Positions 7,430 to 17,604 of a stretch of DNA of 64,000 nt are shown one piece after another. The stretch is from contig DASSEV010000004.1 of assembly GCA_035695105.1 (NCBI GenBank), positions 1 through 64,000 on the forward strand, given 5' to 3'. A program made the position numbers and the translations under genes. Positions within the stretch are counted from its first letter, which is position 1. Each line of letters starts with the position of its first letter. A model generated the notes under the pieces. That model worked only from the letters and a program-made list of their open reading frames with translations. It was not told the origin of the DNA and did not search any database. Origin of the DNA: JAICYJ01 sp035695105 (GTDB lineage Bacteria > Actinomycetota > Thermoleophilia > Gaiellales > JAICJC01).

Positions 7430-8094
7430 GAGCGCGCCTCCAGCCGGCCGAATAGCTCGTCCAGCTCCTGCGACACCTGCTCCGGCGTGCCGGACGCGTC
7501 GATGAACACGACCAGGTTGCGGTCCTCGTAGTAGTCGAGCACCGGTGTCGCCGCGTCCTCCCACTGCTTGCGGTAGCGGGTGCGGATGACTTCCTCCCGG
7601 TCGTCCTCGCGCTGATAGAGCTCGGATCCGTCGATGTCGCAGACGGCCGGCACGGCAGGCGGCTTTGTCAGCAGGTGATAGACGTGCTCCTGCGCCCGGC
7701 AGACGCGCCGGCCGCCGATCCGCTCGACCAGCGCCTCCAGCCCGAGGTTGAACACCGGCACGGCGGCGATCCGCCGGTCGAGGCCGTCGAGCATCACGTC
7801 CAGCGCCTCGGCCTGCGCGAGCGTCCGTGGGAAGCCGTCGAGGATGAACCCGGCCTCGGTGTCGGCCCCGCCCAGCCGGTCGCGGATCATGCCGATGATC
7901 ACCTCGTCCGGCACGAGGTCTCCACGCGCCATGATCTCCTTCGCCTGGCGCCCGAGCTCCGTGCCGTCCCGTACGGCAGCGCGCAGCATGTCGCCCGTCG
8001 CGATGTGCGCGAGCCCGCGCTGCGCGGCGACCCGCGATGCCTGGGTGCCCTTCCCGGCCCCTGGAGGGCCCATGAAGATCAGGTCGAGCGGCAT
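7426..8094 (-). CDS. adk: adenylate kinase
   Basis: A 222-residue long-form adenylate kinase, which interconverts ATP, ADP and AMP. P-loop GPPGAGKGT at residues 9-17; AMP-binding segments follow (ATGDMLRAAV, DGFPRTLAQAE). The lid has a reduced zinc site: where many Gram-positive enzymes have four Cys (CxxC ... CxxC), this one shows Cys-x-x-Gln and Cys-x-x-Asp (VCRAQ ... VCDID), so lid stabilisation may rely on hydrogen bonding instead. It overlaps map by GTGA and follows secY by 7 bp. Confidence 0.97.
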   Translation of the reverse strand: MPLDLIFMGPPGAGKGTQASRVAAQRGLAHIATGDMLRAAVRDGTELGRQAKEIMARGDLVPDEVIIGMIRDRLGGADTEAGFILDGFPRTLAQAEALDVMLDGLDRRIAAVPVFNLGLEALVERIGGRRVCRAQEHVYHLLTKPPAVPAVCDIDGSELYQREDDREEVIRTRYRKQWEDAATPVLDYYEDRNLVVFIDASGTPEQVSQELDELFGRLEARS

Positions 8095-8101
8095 CGGCGG
8101 C

Positions 8102-9379
8102 CTACTTCAGGAAGCCCTTGTAGCTCCGCATCGACAGCTGCGACTCGATCTGCCGCATGGTGTCGATGGCAACGCCGACCACGATCAGCACAGAGGTGCC
8201 GCCGAGAGCGCGGGCCGTCGCCTGGCTGAAGCCGCCGAACTTGATGAACAGCGTCGGCGCCGCGGCCACGATGGCGAGGAACAGGGCGCCGGCCACCGTC
8301 AGCCGCACCAGCACCGATTCCAGGTACTGCGCCGTCGGGCGCCCCGGTCTGATGCCGGGGATGAACCCGCCGTACTTCTTCAGATTGTCGGCCTGCTCGA
8401 GCGAGTTGAACACCACGGCCACGTAGAAGAACGTGAACGCGAAGATCAGCAGCGACTCGCCGATGATGTACGGCCACGACGTGAAGGCGAACCACTGGGC
8501 GACCTCGGGTCCGACCGATCCGGGCAGAAGGCCGGCGATCGTGCCCGGCAGGATCATGATCGCCGAGGCGAAGATGACCGGGATCACGCCCGCCATGTTG
8601 ACCCGCAGCGGCAGGTACGTCGACCCGCCGGACGTCATCCTCCTGCCGACCATCCGCTTGGCGTACTGGATGGGGATCTTTCTGATCCCCTCCTGCACGT
8701 AGACGACGCCCGTGATCACGCCGAGGATGACCAGCGGCAGCGACAGCTTCTCGAACCCGGAGCCGTTCCACCAGGCGTTGATGCCTGCCGGCGCGCTGGT
8801 CAGGATGGAGGCGAAGATCAGCAGGCTCATGCCGTTGCCGATGCCGCGCTGGGTGATCAGCTCGCCGATCCACATCAGCAGCGCAGCGCCGGCCGTCAGC
8901 GTCATCACCACGAGCACGTACGTGCGCAGCGACGTGTCGACCAGCACCTTGCCGTTGCTGGTGGCCCCAAGCAGGCTCGATCCGCTACCGAAGGCGTACG
9001 CGTAGCCGAGCGCCTGCGCGGCGGCCAGGGCGACCGTCAGATACCGCGTGTACTGGGTGATGCGCCGCTGGCCGAGCTCACCCTCCTTCTGCAGCGCCTG
9101 CAGCGAGGGGAACACCGGGGTCATCACCTGCAGGATGATGGACGCCGTGATGTACGGCATGATGCCGAGCGCGAAGACCGACAGGCGCGCGAGCCCGCCG
9201 CCGGAGAAGGTGTTCAGCAGGTTCAGGAAGCTGCTGCCGCTGACGCTGACCGCGTTCGGATCGACCCCCGGCGCCGGCAGGTGCGATCCCAGCCGGTAGA
9301 CCGCGAGCATCGCCGCGGTGAACAGCAGCTTGGCCCGGAGATCGGGAACGCGCCAGGCGTTGAGGAAGTTCTCGAGCAC
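8102..9379 (-). CDS. secY: preprotein translocase subunit SecY
   Basis: A 425-residue SecY with ten predicted membrane segments, the channel for Sec-dependent export. Typical segments are LPAPGVDPNAV in the first loop, GGGLARLSVFALGIMPYITASII (plug and TM2) and the RPGRPTAQYLESVLVRLT cytosolic loop that meets SecA and the ribosome. It lies between rplO and adk as in most bacterial spc operons. Its partner SecE is encoded at 37954-38262. Confidence 0.98.
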   Translation of the reverse strand: MLENFLNAWRVPDLRAKLLFTAAMLAVYRLGSHLPAPGVDPNAVSVSGSSFLNLLNTFSGGGLARLSVFALGIMPYITASIILQVMTPVFPSLQALQKEGELGQRRITQYTRYLTVALAAAQALGYAYAFGSGSSLLGATSNGKVLVDTSLRTYVLVVMTLTAGAALLMWIGELITQRGIGNGMSLLIFASILTSAPAGINAWWNGSGFEKLSLPLVILGVITGVVYVQEGIRKIPIQYAKRMVGRRMTSGGSTYLPLRVNMAGVIPVIFASAIMILPGTIAGLLPGSVGPEVAQWFAFTSWPYIIGESLLIFAFTFFYVAVVFNSLEQADNLKKYGGFIPGIRPGRPTAQYLESVLVRLTVAGALFLAIVAAAPTLFIKFGGFSQATARALGGTSVLIVVGVAIDTMRQIESQLSMRSYKGFLK

Positions 9380-9388
9380 GGGCTGCGG

Positions 9389-10090
9389 CTACTCCCCGTC
9401 CGGCTCCGCGTCCTCGGCGGCGTCGTCGCTCTCGTCGGCCGCGGCGTCCTCCGCCGAGGCCTCGGGCTCGTCCGCCGGCTCCTCGTCGACGGCCTCGGCC
9501 GCCGCATCCTCGGCTGCCGACGGCTCCGCGGCCTCGGCGACGTCCGTGTCATCGGCAGCTGCCGCCGGCTTCCGCCGCGCGGGCTTCGGCTTGGGCTCCG
9601 CCTCGGGCTCACCGCCCAGCCGGACGACGGTGCCGCCCGCGCCCTCGATCAGCTCGACCGCGCGGGCCGAGAAGCCGTGCGCATGGACGGTCAGCTTGGC
9701 GGACAGCTCACCGCTGCCCAGGATCTTGATCGGGTGCTTGAGCGTGCGCACGACGCCGGCCTGCTTGAGCAGCTCGGGCGTGACCTCCGTGCCGGCATCG
9801 AACTTCGCGAGGTCGCGCACGTTCACGGGCGTCGTTGTCGTCCGGAACGGCCCCATCGGCATCGACTTCTTGTGGTTGGGGCCGCGCAGCTTGCCGAGCC
9901 GCATGTACAGAGGCATCTGCCCGCCCTCGAACCCGGCGCGCATCGCGTGGCTGCCCGACCGCGACTTCTGGCCCTTCTGGCCGCGCCCGGACGTCTTGCC
10001 GTTGCCCGAGCCCGGGCCCCGGCCGATGCGCTTGCGGTCGCGATGGCTGCCCTCGGCGGGCTTCAGCGTGTGCAGATTGAGGTCACTCAT
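9389..10090 (-). CDS. rplO: 50S ribosomal protein L15 with long acidic C-terminal tail
   Basis: A 233-residue L15. The first 160 residues are a normal L15 (LKPAEGSHRDRKRIGRGPGSGNGKT ... LSAKLTVHAHGFSARAVELIEGAGG). The remaining 70 or so are extra: a short basic stretch (KPKPARRKP) and then an Ala/Glu/Asp-rich low-complexity region ending EDAEPDGE. Most L15 proteins stop near residue 145-150. Similar tails are found on S3 and L22 in this cluster. The start overlaps the rpmD stop by 8 bp. Confidence 0.97.
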   Translation of the reverse strand: MSDLNLHTLKPAEGSHRDRKRIGRGPGSGNGKTSGRGQKGQKSRSGSHAMRAGFEGGQMPLYMRLGKLRGPNHKKSMPMGPFRTTTTPVNVRDLAKFDAGTEVTPELLKQAGVVRTLKHPIKILGSGELSAKLTVHAHGFSARAVELIEGAGGTVVRLGGEPEAEPKPKPARRKPAAAADDTDVAEAAEPSAAEDAAAEAVDEEPADEPEASAEDAAADESDDAAEDAEPDGE

Positions 10091-10265
10091 CGGGCTCCAC
10101 CTTCACGAGCGAGGCGACCTTGCGCAGCATGCCCTGCAGCACGGGGCTGTCCTCGTGCGTCGCCGTCTGGTTGATGCGGCCGAGGCCGAGCGCGCGGATC
10201 GTGCCGCGATGCTCGGGCCGGGTGCGGATGGTGCTTCGCACCTGGGTGATGCGCACCTTCGCCAT
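10083..10265 (-). CDS. rpmD: 50S ribosomal protein L30
   Basis: A 60-residue L30: AKVRITQVRSTIRTRPEHRGTIRALGL ... GMLRKVASLVKVE. Single small alpha-beta domain of normal length. Start and stop overlap rpsE (1 bp) and rplO (8 bp), so it is tightly coupled within the spc operon. Confidence 0.97.
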   Translation of the reverse strand: MAKVRITQVRSTIRTRPEHRGTIRALGLGRINQTATHEDSPVLQGMLRKVASLVKVEPDE

Positions 10266-10843
10266 CAGGCGGCGCTCCCGGCGGCCTCTGCGGCGGCGGC
10301 CTCTGCGGCGGCCTCTTCCTCGGCGCGCACCTCGGAATGCGGCTTGATCACCTCGCGCACCTCCTTGCCGCGAAGCTTCGCCACCTCCTCGGGCCGCTTC
10401 AGGTTCTTGAGGCCGTCGACCGTCGCCATCAGCAGGTTGATCGGGTTGGCGGTGCCGAGCGACTTGGCCAGGATGTCGCGCACCCCACCCAGCTCGAGCA
10501 CAGCACGGACGCCCGCGCCGGCGATCACGCCGGTGCCCTCGCTGGCCGGCTTCAGCATCACCTGGCCGGCGCCGTAGCGCCCTACGATCTGATGTGTGAT
10601 CGTGGTCTTGTACTTGGGCACCTGGAACATGTTCTTCTTGGCGTCCTCGACCGCCTTGGCGATGGCCGACGGCACCTCGTTCGCCTTGCCGTAGCCGACG
10701 CCTACGCGGTCGACCTCGTCGCCGACCACCACCAGCGCCGTGAAGGAGAACCGCCGGCCGCCCTTGACCACCTTGGCCACGCGGTTGATCTTGACGACGC
10801 GCTCCTGCAGCTCGCGGCCGTCTCTCTCGTTTCGAGCTGCCAT
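10265..10843 (-). CDS. rpsE: 30S ribosomal protein S5
   Basis: A 192-residue S5. The N-terminal double-stranded-RNA-binding domain (RVAKVVKGGRRFSFTALVVVGD) includes the loop where spectinomycin-resistance mutations arise, and it looks wild type. The C-terminal domain contains GTGVIAGAGVRAVLELGGVRDI. It ends in a short Ala/Glu tail (EEEAAAEAAAAEAAGSAA), a milder form of the extensions seen on L15, L22 and S3. It overlaps rplR and rpmD by 1 bp each. Confidence 0.98.
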   Translation of the reverse strand: MAARNERDGRELQERVVKINRVAKVVKGGRRFSFTALVVVGDEVDRVGVGYGKANEVPSAIAKAVEDAKKNMFQVPKYKTTITHQIVGRYGAGQVMLKPASEGTGVIAGAGVRAVLELGGVRDILAKSLGTANPINLLMATVDGLKNLKRPEEVAKLRGKEVREVIKPHSEVRAEEEAAAEAAAAEAAGSAA

Positions 10844-11196
10844 CAGAACGTGAGTCCCCCTTCGCGGGCGGCGTCAGCGAGCGCCTTCACCCTGCCGTGG
10901 TACAGATAGCCGCCGCGGTCGAAGACGACGGTCTCGATGCCGGCGGCCTTTGCGCGCTCGGCGATCAGCTTGCCCACCGCGGCCGGGCCGTCGGCGCGGG
11001 CGGTGCCGGCAACCTGCTTCTCGCCGCTCGAAGCGGCGGCCAGCGTGCGGCCGTTGGCATCGTCGATCAGCTGCGCGTAGATGTGCGCGTTCGACCGGTA
11101 CACGGCCAGGCGCGGCCGCTCGGCCGAGCCCGACACCTTCGCGCGCACACGGCGATGCCGCCGCTGCCGCGCCTGCTCCTTGGTCTGTACGCTCAC
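10843..11196 (-). CDS. rplR: 50S ribosomal protein L18
   Basis: A 117-residue L18, one of the 5S rRNA-binding proteins. Visible family segments: ERPRLAVYRSNAHIYAQLIDD, VGKLIAERAKAAGI and the C-terminal FDRGGYLYHGRVKALADAAREGG. Its start overlaps the rplF stop by 4 bp. Normal length. Confidence 0.98.
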   Translation of the reverse strand: MSVQTKEQARQRRHRRVRAKVSGSAERPRLAVYRSNAHIYAQLIDDANGRTLAAASSGEKQVAGTARADGPAAVGKLIAERAKAAGIETVVFDRGGYLYHGRVKALADAAREGGLTF

Positions 11197-11726
11197 GCTC
11201 TCTTACCGACCTTCCTGACGACGTACTCGTCGGCGTACCGGATCCCCTTGCCCTTGTAGGGCTCGGGCGGACGCCACTTCCGGATCTGGGCGGCGACCTC
11301 GCCGACCACCTGCTTTGAGATGCCGCGCACGATGATCTGCGTCGGCTGCGGCACCTCGAAGGTGACGCCCTCCGGGGCCTTCACCGAGACGGGATGGCTG
11401 AACCCGAGCTGCATCTCCAGATCGCTACCCCGCAACGCCGCACGATAGCCGACGCCCTGGATCTCCAGGCGCTTCTCGAATCCGTCGGTGACGCCCGTGA
11501 CCATGTTGGCCACCAGCGAGCGGGTGAGCCCGTGCAGCGCGCGGTGGTCGCCGCGGTCGGTCGGCCGGCTGACGGTCAGCTGGCCGTCCTCGAGCGCGAC
11601 GGTGATGTCGGGGTTGACGCGCTCGGAGAGCGTGCCCTTCGGCCCCTTGACCGTGACGCTGCCGCGGCCGATCTCGACATCGACGCCGCTGGGCACGGGT
11701 ATTGGCTTTCGTCCGATACGGCTCAT
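11193..11726 (-). CDS. rplF: 50S ribosomal protein L6
   Basis: A 177-residue L6 made of two repeated domains (MSRIGRKPIPVPSGVDVEIG ... and FSHPVSVKAPEGVTFEVPQPT ... KGKGIRYADEYVVRKVGKRA). It lies near the GTPase centre of the large subunit. The frame is open upstream, but ATG 11726 is the family start and lies 5 bp after the rpsH stop. Confidence 0.98.
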   Translation of the reverse strand: MSRIGRKPIPVPSGVDVEIGRGSVTVKGPKGTLSERVNPDITVALEDGQLTVSRPTDRGDHRALHGLTRSLVANMVTGVTDGFEKRLEIQGVGYRAALRGSDLEMQLGFSHPVSVKAPEGVTFEVPQPTQIIVRGISKQVVGEVAAQIRKWRPPEPYKGKGIRYADEYVVRKVGKRA

Positions 11727-11730
11727 GCGA

Positions 11731-12126
11731 TCACCACACGTAGCAGAGCACCTCGCCGCCCACGCCCTTTTCCTGGGCCTGGCGGCCGGTGACGACGCCG
11801 CTCGAGGTGGACAGGATGGCAACGCCCATGCCGCCGAGCACCTTGTGGGGCCGGTCCTTGCGGGCGTAGATGCGCCGGCCCGGCTTGGAGACGCGCTTCA
11901 GGCCGGAGATGACGCGCTCGCGGTTCGCGCCGTACTTGAGGGTCACGACCAGCGTGTCGTGCACGTCGCCCTTGCTGACGGCGAAGCCCTCGATGTAGCC
12001 CTCCTCCTGGAGGATGCGGGCGATCTCCTTGCGCATGCCGGAGCTCGGCATCTCCACCTTGAGGTGGAGCGCCTGGTTGGCATTGCGGATGCGGGTGAGC
12101 ATGTCTGCGATCGGGTCAGTGATCAT
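11731..12126 (-). CDS. rpsH: 30S ribosomal protein S8
   Basis: A 131-residue S8: MITDPIADMLTRIRNANQA at the N-terminus and STSSGVVTGRQAQEKGVGGEVLCYVW at the end. S8 binds the central domain of 16S rRNA and in some bacteria represses the spc operon. It follows rpsN by 8 bp. Confidence 0.98.
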   Translation of the reverse strand: MITDPIADMLTRIRNANQALHLKVEMPSSGMRKEIARILQEEGYIEGFAVSKGDVHDTLVVTLKYGANRERVISGLKRVSKPGRRIYARKDRPHKVLGGMGVAILSTSSGVVTGRQAQEKGVGGEVLCYVW

Positions 12127-12134
12127 GGTTCACC

Positions 12135-12320
12135 TCACCAGCTGCTCTTGGTCATGCCCGGCACCACTCCCTGGTGGGCCAGCTCGCGCAGGCAGATCCG
12201 GCAGACGCCGAAGCGCCGGTAGTAGGCGCGAGCGCGCCCGCAGCGGGCGCAGCGGTTGTAGTTGCGCGTCCGGTACTTGGCCGGGCGCTGCTGCTTGACT
12301 CTCAGTGATTCCTTCGCCAT
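12135..12320 (-). CDS. rpsZ: 30S ribosomal protein S14, type Z (zinc)
   Basis: A 61-residue short S14 with CxxC pairs at Cys24/Cys27 and Cys40/Cys43 (NRCARCGR ... GVCRICLRE), the zinc-binding form typical of Gram-positive and actinobacterial spc operons. With L36, L33 and S4 also in zinc forms, the ribosome of this organism looks rich in zinc proteins. The start is next to the rplE stop. Confidence 0.97.
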   Translation of the reverse strand: MAKESLRVKQQRPAKYRTRNYNRCARCGRARAYYRRFGVCRICLRELAHQGVVPGMTKSSW

Positions 12321-12902
12321 CTAGAAACGGTCCTCGCTATTGCTCGTCGCGAACGGCATGCCGAGGGCACGCAGGAGCTCGCGTGCCTGGTCGTCGGTCG
12401 CAGCGGAGGTGGTGATCGTGATCGTCAGGCCACGCACCTCCTGGATGTCGTCGTAGTTGATCTCGGGGAAGATGATCTGTTCGCGCACGCCCATCGAGAA
12501 GTTGCCGCGGCCGTCGAACGCGTTCGGGTTGATGCCGCGGAAGTCCCGGATGCGCGGCAGCGCGATCGCCATCAGGCGGTCGAGGAACTCGTACATTCGG
12601 TCGCCGCGGAGCGTGACCTTGCAGCCGATGGGCATGCCCTCGCGGATCTTGAAGCCGGCGATCGACTTCTTCGCACGGGTGATGACGGGACGCTGGCCGG
12701 CAATCGTCGCCAGCTGCTCAACGGCGTCGTCGAGCGCCTTGGCGTTGGTCTTGGCCTCGCCGACGCCCATGTTCAGCGTGATCTTCTCCAGGCGCGGCAC
12801 CGCCATCGTCGAGCTGAGCCCGAGCGACTCCTGCAGCGACGCGCGGATCTCGTCCTGGTAGCGCTCCTTGAGGCGCGGCGTGGGAGCTTCGACGGTGCTC
12901 AC
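12321..12902 (-). CDS. rplE: 50S ribosomal protein L5
   Basis: A 193-residue L5, a 5S rRNA-binding protein that contacts P-site tRNA. Typical segments are RLEKITLNMGVGEAK, QRPVITRAKKSIAGFKIREGMPIGCKVTLRG and FPEINYDDI. An upstream ATG is open, but GTG 12902 is chosen because it forms a GTGA overlap with rplX and gives a family-length N-terminus (STVEAPTPRLKERYQ). Confidence 0.97.
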   Translation of the reverse strand: MSTVEAPTPRLKERYQDEIRASLQESLGLSSTMAVPRLEKITLNMGVGEAKTNAKALDDAVEQLATIAGQRPVITRAKKSIAGFKIREGMPIGCKVTLRGDRMYEFLDRLMAIALPRIRDFRGINPNAFDGRGNFSMGVREQIIFPEINYDDIQEVRGLTITITTSAATDDQARELLRALGMPFATSNSEDRF

Positions 12903-13252
12903 CGGTCCACATCCTTCCCGCAGTTGCGGCACACGCGCACCTTGACGCCGTCCTCGTTCACCCGGTGCCCCACCCGCGACGGCTTGCCGCAGGACGGGCA
13001 GACCAGCTGCACGTTGGAGAGGTCGAGCGCCGCTTCCTTCTCGATCACGCCGCCGGGGATGACCTGCTGGCTGCCCGAGCTCCGCGGCGCCGGGCGCGGC
13101 TTGGTGTGCCGCTTGATCATGTTCACCTTCTCGACGACCACGCGCCGCTCGGTGGGCAGCACCCGGATGACGGTGCCGCGCTTGCCGGCGTCCTTGCCGG
13201 CAACCACCTGGACGGAGTCGCCCTTCTTGATCTTGATCTTCGTGTTAGCCAT
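12899..13252 (-). CDS. rplX: 50S ribosomal protein L24
   Basis: A 117-residue L24 with the KOW RNA-binding motif (IKKGDSVQVVAGKDAGKRGTVIRV). An extra four-Cys zinc-ribbon-like end is present (VCPSCGKPSRVGH ... VRVCRNCGK), as in many bacterial L24s. A TTG at 13261 overlapping the rplN stop is an alternative start three codons upstream; ATG 13252 (MANTKIKIKKGD) fits the family better. Confidence 0.96.
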   Translation of the reverse strand: MANTKIKIKKGDSVQVVAGKDAGKRGTVIRVLPTERRVVVEKVNMIKRHTKPRPAPRSSGSQQVIPGGVIEKEAALDLSNVQLVCPSCGKPSRVGHRVNEDGVKVRVCRNCGKDVDR

Positions 13253-13257
13253 ATCTG

Positions 13258-13622
<365 letters not shown>

Positions 13623-13626
<4 letters not shown>

Positions 13627-13904
13627 TTCGCCACCTCGACGATCTCCGCGACGCGCCAGCGCTTGGTGCGCGAGAGCGGCCGCGTCTCGACCAGCCGCAC
13701 CACGTCGCCCGGCTTGGCGCTGCCGGCCTCGTCATGGGCATGCAGGCGGATCGAGCGCCGCATCATCTTCTTGTACTTCGGGTGGGGCTTGAGGATGTCG
13801 ACGCGCACGACGACCGTCTTCTCCATCTTGTCGGAGACGACGACGCCCCGGCGCTCCTTCCGGCGGCCCCGCTCGCTGCTTGGTGTGGTCTCGTTCTGGC
13901 TCAT
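13623..13904 (-). CDS. rpsQ: 30S ribosomal protein S17
   Basis: A 93-residue S17 (OB fold): RKERRGVVVSDKMEKTVVVRV and GDVVRLVETRPLSRTKRW. A hydrophilic N-terminal extension of about 15 residues (SQNETTPSSERGRRK) precedes the core. It overlaps rpmC and rplN by 4 bp each. Confidence 0.97.
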
Positions 13905-14110
13905 TGCGTCTGCTCGTTCTGGGCGGCGGCCCGCTCGTGGGCAAGGGTCAGCAGCCGGGCGATGTCGCGCTTGGCGCGGCTCAGCGCGGCGGGGTTCTCC
14001 AGCGCGCCGGTGGCATGCTGGAATCGGAGGTTGAAGAGCTCCTGGCGCGACTCGTCGAGGCGGCGGTCGAGCTCGTCATCGGTCAGCTCGCGGATCTCAC
14101 TGGCCTTCAA
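13901..14110 (-). CDS. rpmC: 50S ribosomal protein L29
   Basis: A 69-residue L29, a helical hairpin at the exit tunnel where trigger factor docks: MKASEIRELTDDELDRRLDE and LFNLRFQHATGALENPAALS. Its start lies 14 bp inside the end of rplP and its stop overlaps rpsQ by 4 bp. Confidence 0.97.
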   Translation of the reverse strand: MKASEIRELTDDELDRRLDESRQELFNLRFQHATGALENPAALSRAKRDIARLLTLAHERAAAQNEQTQ

Positions 14111-14524
14111 AGTGATCCCCCTCCCGCGTCACGAACTTGGACTTGATCGGGAGCTTCATGGCTGCGAGGCGGATGGCGTCGCGCGCGAGCGGCTCGGGCA
14201 CGCCGGCCAGCTCGAACATGACACGGCCTGGCTTGACGACTGCCACCCAGTGCTCGGGCGATCCCTTGCCCGACCCCATCCGCGTCTCGGCCGGCTTGGC
14301 CGTCACGGACTTGTCCGGGAAGATGTTGATCCACACCTTGCCGCCGCGCTTGATCTTGCGAGTCATCGCGATACGGGCGGCCTCGATCTGGCGGTTGGTC
14401 ACCCAGCCGGACTCGAGCGCCTTCAGACCGTACTCACCGAACTGCACGCGGGTGCCGCCCTTGGACAGGCCGGCGCGGCGACCGCGGTGCGGCTTGCGGT
14501 ACTTGGTTCGCTTGGGCAGCAGCA

Positions 14525-14525
<1 letters not shown>
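14097..14525 (-). CDS. rplP: 50S ribosomal protein L16
   Basis: A 142-residue L16 (MLLPKRTKYRKPHRGRRAG ... GGKVWINIFPDKSVTAKPAETRMGSGKG). It helps position aminoacyl-tRNA in the A site. The start overlaps the rpsC stop by 1 bp. Normal length, without the tail seen in its neighbours S3 and L22. Confidence 0.98.
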
Positions 14526-15681
<1,156 letters not shown>

Positions 15682-15682
<1 letters not shown>

Positions 15683-16479
15683 TACGAATCGGCCTCCTTG
15701 TTCTCCTCGTCGGTTGACTCCTCGGCCTCGGCGTCGGGCGCCTCGTCCTCGGCAGGCTGCTCCTCCTCGGCGGCGGCCTCAGGCTCCTCAGCGGCAGCCT
15801 CGGGCTCAGCCTCGGCAGCGGCCTCGGGCTCCTCAGCGGCAGCCTCGGCAGCGGCCTCCGGCTCCTCGTCGGCAGCAGCTTCGGCCTCCGGCGCCTCCGC
15901 TTCGGGCTCCGTGGCAGCGGCATCGGCCTCCACGGCGGACTCATCGGCCACCTGCTCTTCGGCCTCGGCCTCGCCTGCCGCTATCTCCTCGGCGGTCGCC
16001 TCCGCCGCGGCCTCGGCCGCCGGCGTTTCGGCTGCGGCCTTGCGCGACCGGCTGCGGCGCGGCTTCGGCTGCTCCTCGGGCTCGGGTGCGCGGCGCTCGG
16101 GCTTCTGCTTGATCTCACCCGGCAGCGCGGGGCTGACGGTGATCGTGATGTGGCAGGTGCGCTTGCGGATGCGGTTGACGCGGCCTCGCGCGCGGGCGCG
16201 CCAGCGCTTCAGCGTCGGCCCCTCGTCGGCATAGGCGGTGAGCACGATCAGCTCGTCGGCGTCGTGGCCGTTGTTCATCTCAGCGTTCGCGATCGCCGAC
16301 TTCAGCACCTTGCCGGCGTCGCGGGCGACGGCGCGCGTCTGGAACGCCAGGATCGCCTGCGCCTCGATCGCCGACTTGCCGCGGATGTGCTCGAGCACCA
16401 GCCGCGCCTTGCGTGCGGACGACCGCACATAGCGGGCCTGCGCCCGGATCTGCTCTCGTTCCTCGGTGACCTGCGGCAC
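15682..16479 (-). CDS. rplV: 50S ribosomal protein L22 with a 145-residue acidic tail
   Basis: A 265-residue L22, more than twice the usual 110-120. Residues 1-118 are a complete L22, including the tunnel-lining loop region (YADEGPTLKRWRARARGRVNRI). Then come a basic linker (PKPRRSRSRK) and an Ala/Glu-rich tail from residue 149 with repeated EEPEAAAEA units, ending TDEENKEADS. L22 lines the nascent-chain exit tunnel and its termini are on the ribosome surface, so the tail would lie near the tunnel exit (inference). The stop overlaps the rpsC start by 1 bp. Confidence 0.97.
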
Positions 16480-16481
16480 TC

Positions 16482-16766
16482 CTACCGGCCCTTCAGCTTG
16501 CTCGTTCGGTCGTTACCGTGTCCGCGATACGTGCGGGTGGGCGCGAACTCGCCCAGCTTGTGGCCGACCATCGACTCCGACACGAACACGGGCACGTGCT
16601 TGCGCCCGTCGTGCACGGCGATCGTGTGGCCGACGAACTCCGGGAAGATCGTGGAGGTGCGCGACCAGGTCTTGAGCATGCGCTTCTGCTTGCTCTCGTT
16701 CATCTCCTCGACCCGGCGCATCAGCTTGGGGTCGACGAAAGGTCCCTTCTTGCTCGACCGGCTCAT
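16482..16766 (-). CDS. rpsS: 30S ribosomal protein S19
   Basis: A 94-residue S19 (MSRSSKKGPFVDPKLMRRV ... GHKLGEFAPTRTYRGHG). It sits in the head of the 30S subunit with S13. The open frame continues upstream, but ATG 16766 is the family start and overlaps the rplB stop by 4 bp. Confidence 0.98.
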   Translation of the reverse strand: MSRSSKKGPFVDPKLMRRVEEMNESKQKRMLKTWSRTSTIFPEFVGHTIAVHDGRKHVPVFVSESMVGHKLGEFAPTRTYRGHGNDRTSKLKGR

Positions 16767-17602
16767 CGGCCACCCTTCCCTCTCTTGCGCGAGCGCACGA
16801 TGTCCTGCGTCGACGCCTTCTTCTTGTTCCGTGTGCGGTAGCCCAGCGTCGGCTTGCCCCACGGCGTCACCGGGTGGGAGCCCTTGTTCTTGCCCTCACC
16901 GCCGCCGTGCGGATGGTCGACCGGGTTCATGACGGTTCCGCGGACGGTCGGGCGCTTGCCCTTCCAGCGCGACCGGCCGGCCTTGCCGCCGGACTCGTTC
17001 TGGTGCGTCTCGTTGCCGAGCTGGCCAACGGTGGCGCGGCAGGCCTGCAGCACCCGGCGCATCTCGCCGGATGGCAGGCGCAGGAGGGCCATGTCGCCTT
17101 CCTTGGCTACCAGCTGGGCCGAGCCACCGGCCGAGCGCACCATCTTGCCGCCCTGTCCGGGGCGAAGCTCGATGTTGTGCACGGTGGTGCCGGTGGGGAT
17201 CGACGCAAGCGGTAGCGCGTTGCCGGGCCGGATGTCGACGTCGGCGCCGGACTCAACGGTCTGCCCCACGCGCAGGCGCGTCGGCGCCAGGATGTAGCGC
17301 TTCTCGCCGTCGGCGTAGTGCAGGAGCGCGATCCGCGCCGAGCGGTTGGGGTCGTACTCGATCGAGTGCACCTTGGCGGGCACGCCGTCCTTCTTGCGCT
17401 TGAAGTCGATGATCCGGTAGCGGCGCTTGTGGCCGCCGCCCTGATGGCGCGTGGTGATGCGGCCGTTGTTGTTGCGCCCGCCCTTCTTGGACAGCGGCGC
17501 GAGCAGCGTCTTCTCCGGCTCGTCCTTCGTGATGTCCTTGAAGTCGGACACCGACATGAACCGGCGGCCGGCCGACGTTGGCTTGTATCGCCTTACAGCC
17601 AC
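16763..17602 (-). CDS. rplB: 50S ribosomal protein L2
   Basis: A 279-residue L2, close to the peptidyl-transferase centre. Conserved segments include GRNNNGRITTRHQGGGHKRRYR, the essential His region in MNPVDHPHGGGEGKN and the C-terminal TPWGKPTLGYRTRNKKKAS. Length is standard. It is separated from rplW by 2 bp. Confidence 0.98.
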   Translation of the reverse strand: MAVRRYKPTSAGRRFMSVSDFKDITKDEPEKTLLAPLSKKGGRNNNGRITTRHQGGGHKRRYRIIDFKRKKDGVPAKVHSIEYDPNRSARIALLHYADGEKRYILAPTRLRVGQTVESGADVDIRPGNALPLASIPTGTTVHNIELRPGQGGKMVRSAGGSAQLVAKEGDMALLRLPSGEMRRVLQACRATVGQLGNETHQNESGGKAGRSRWKGKRPTVRGTVMNPVDHPHGGGEGKNKGSHPVTPWGKPTLGYRTRNKKKASTQDIVRSRKRGKGGR

Positions 17603-17604
17603 GG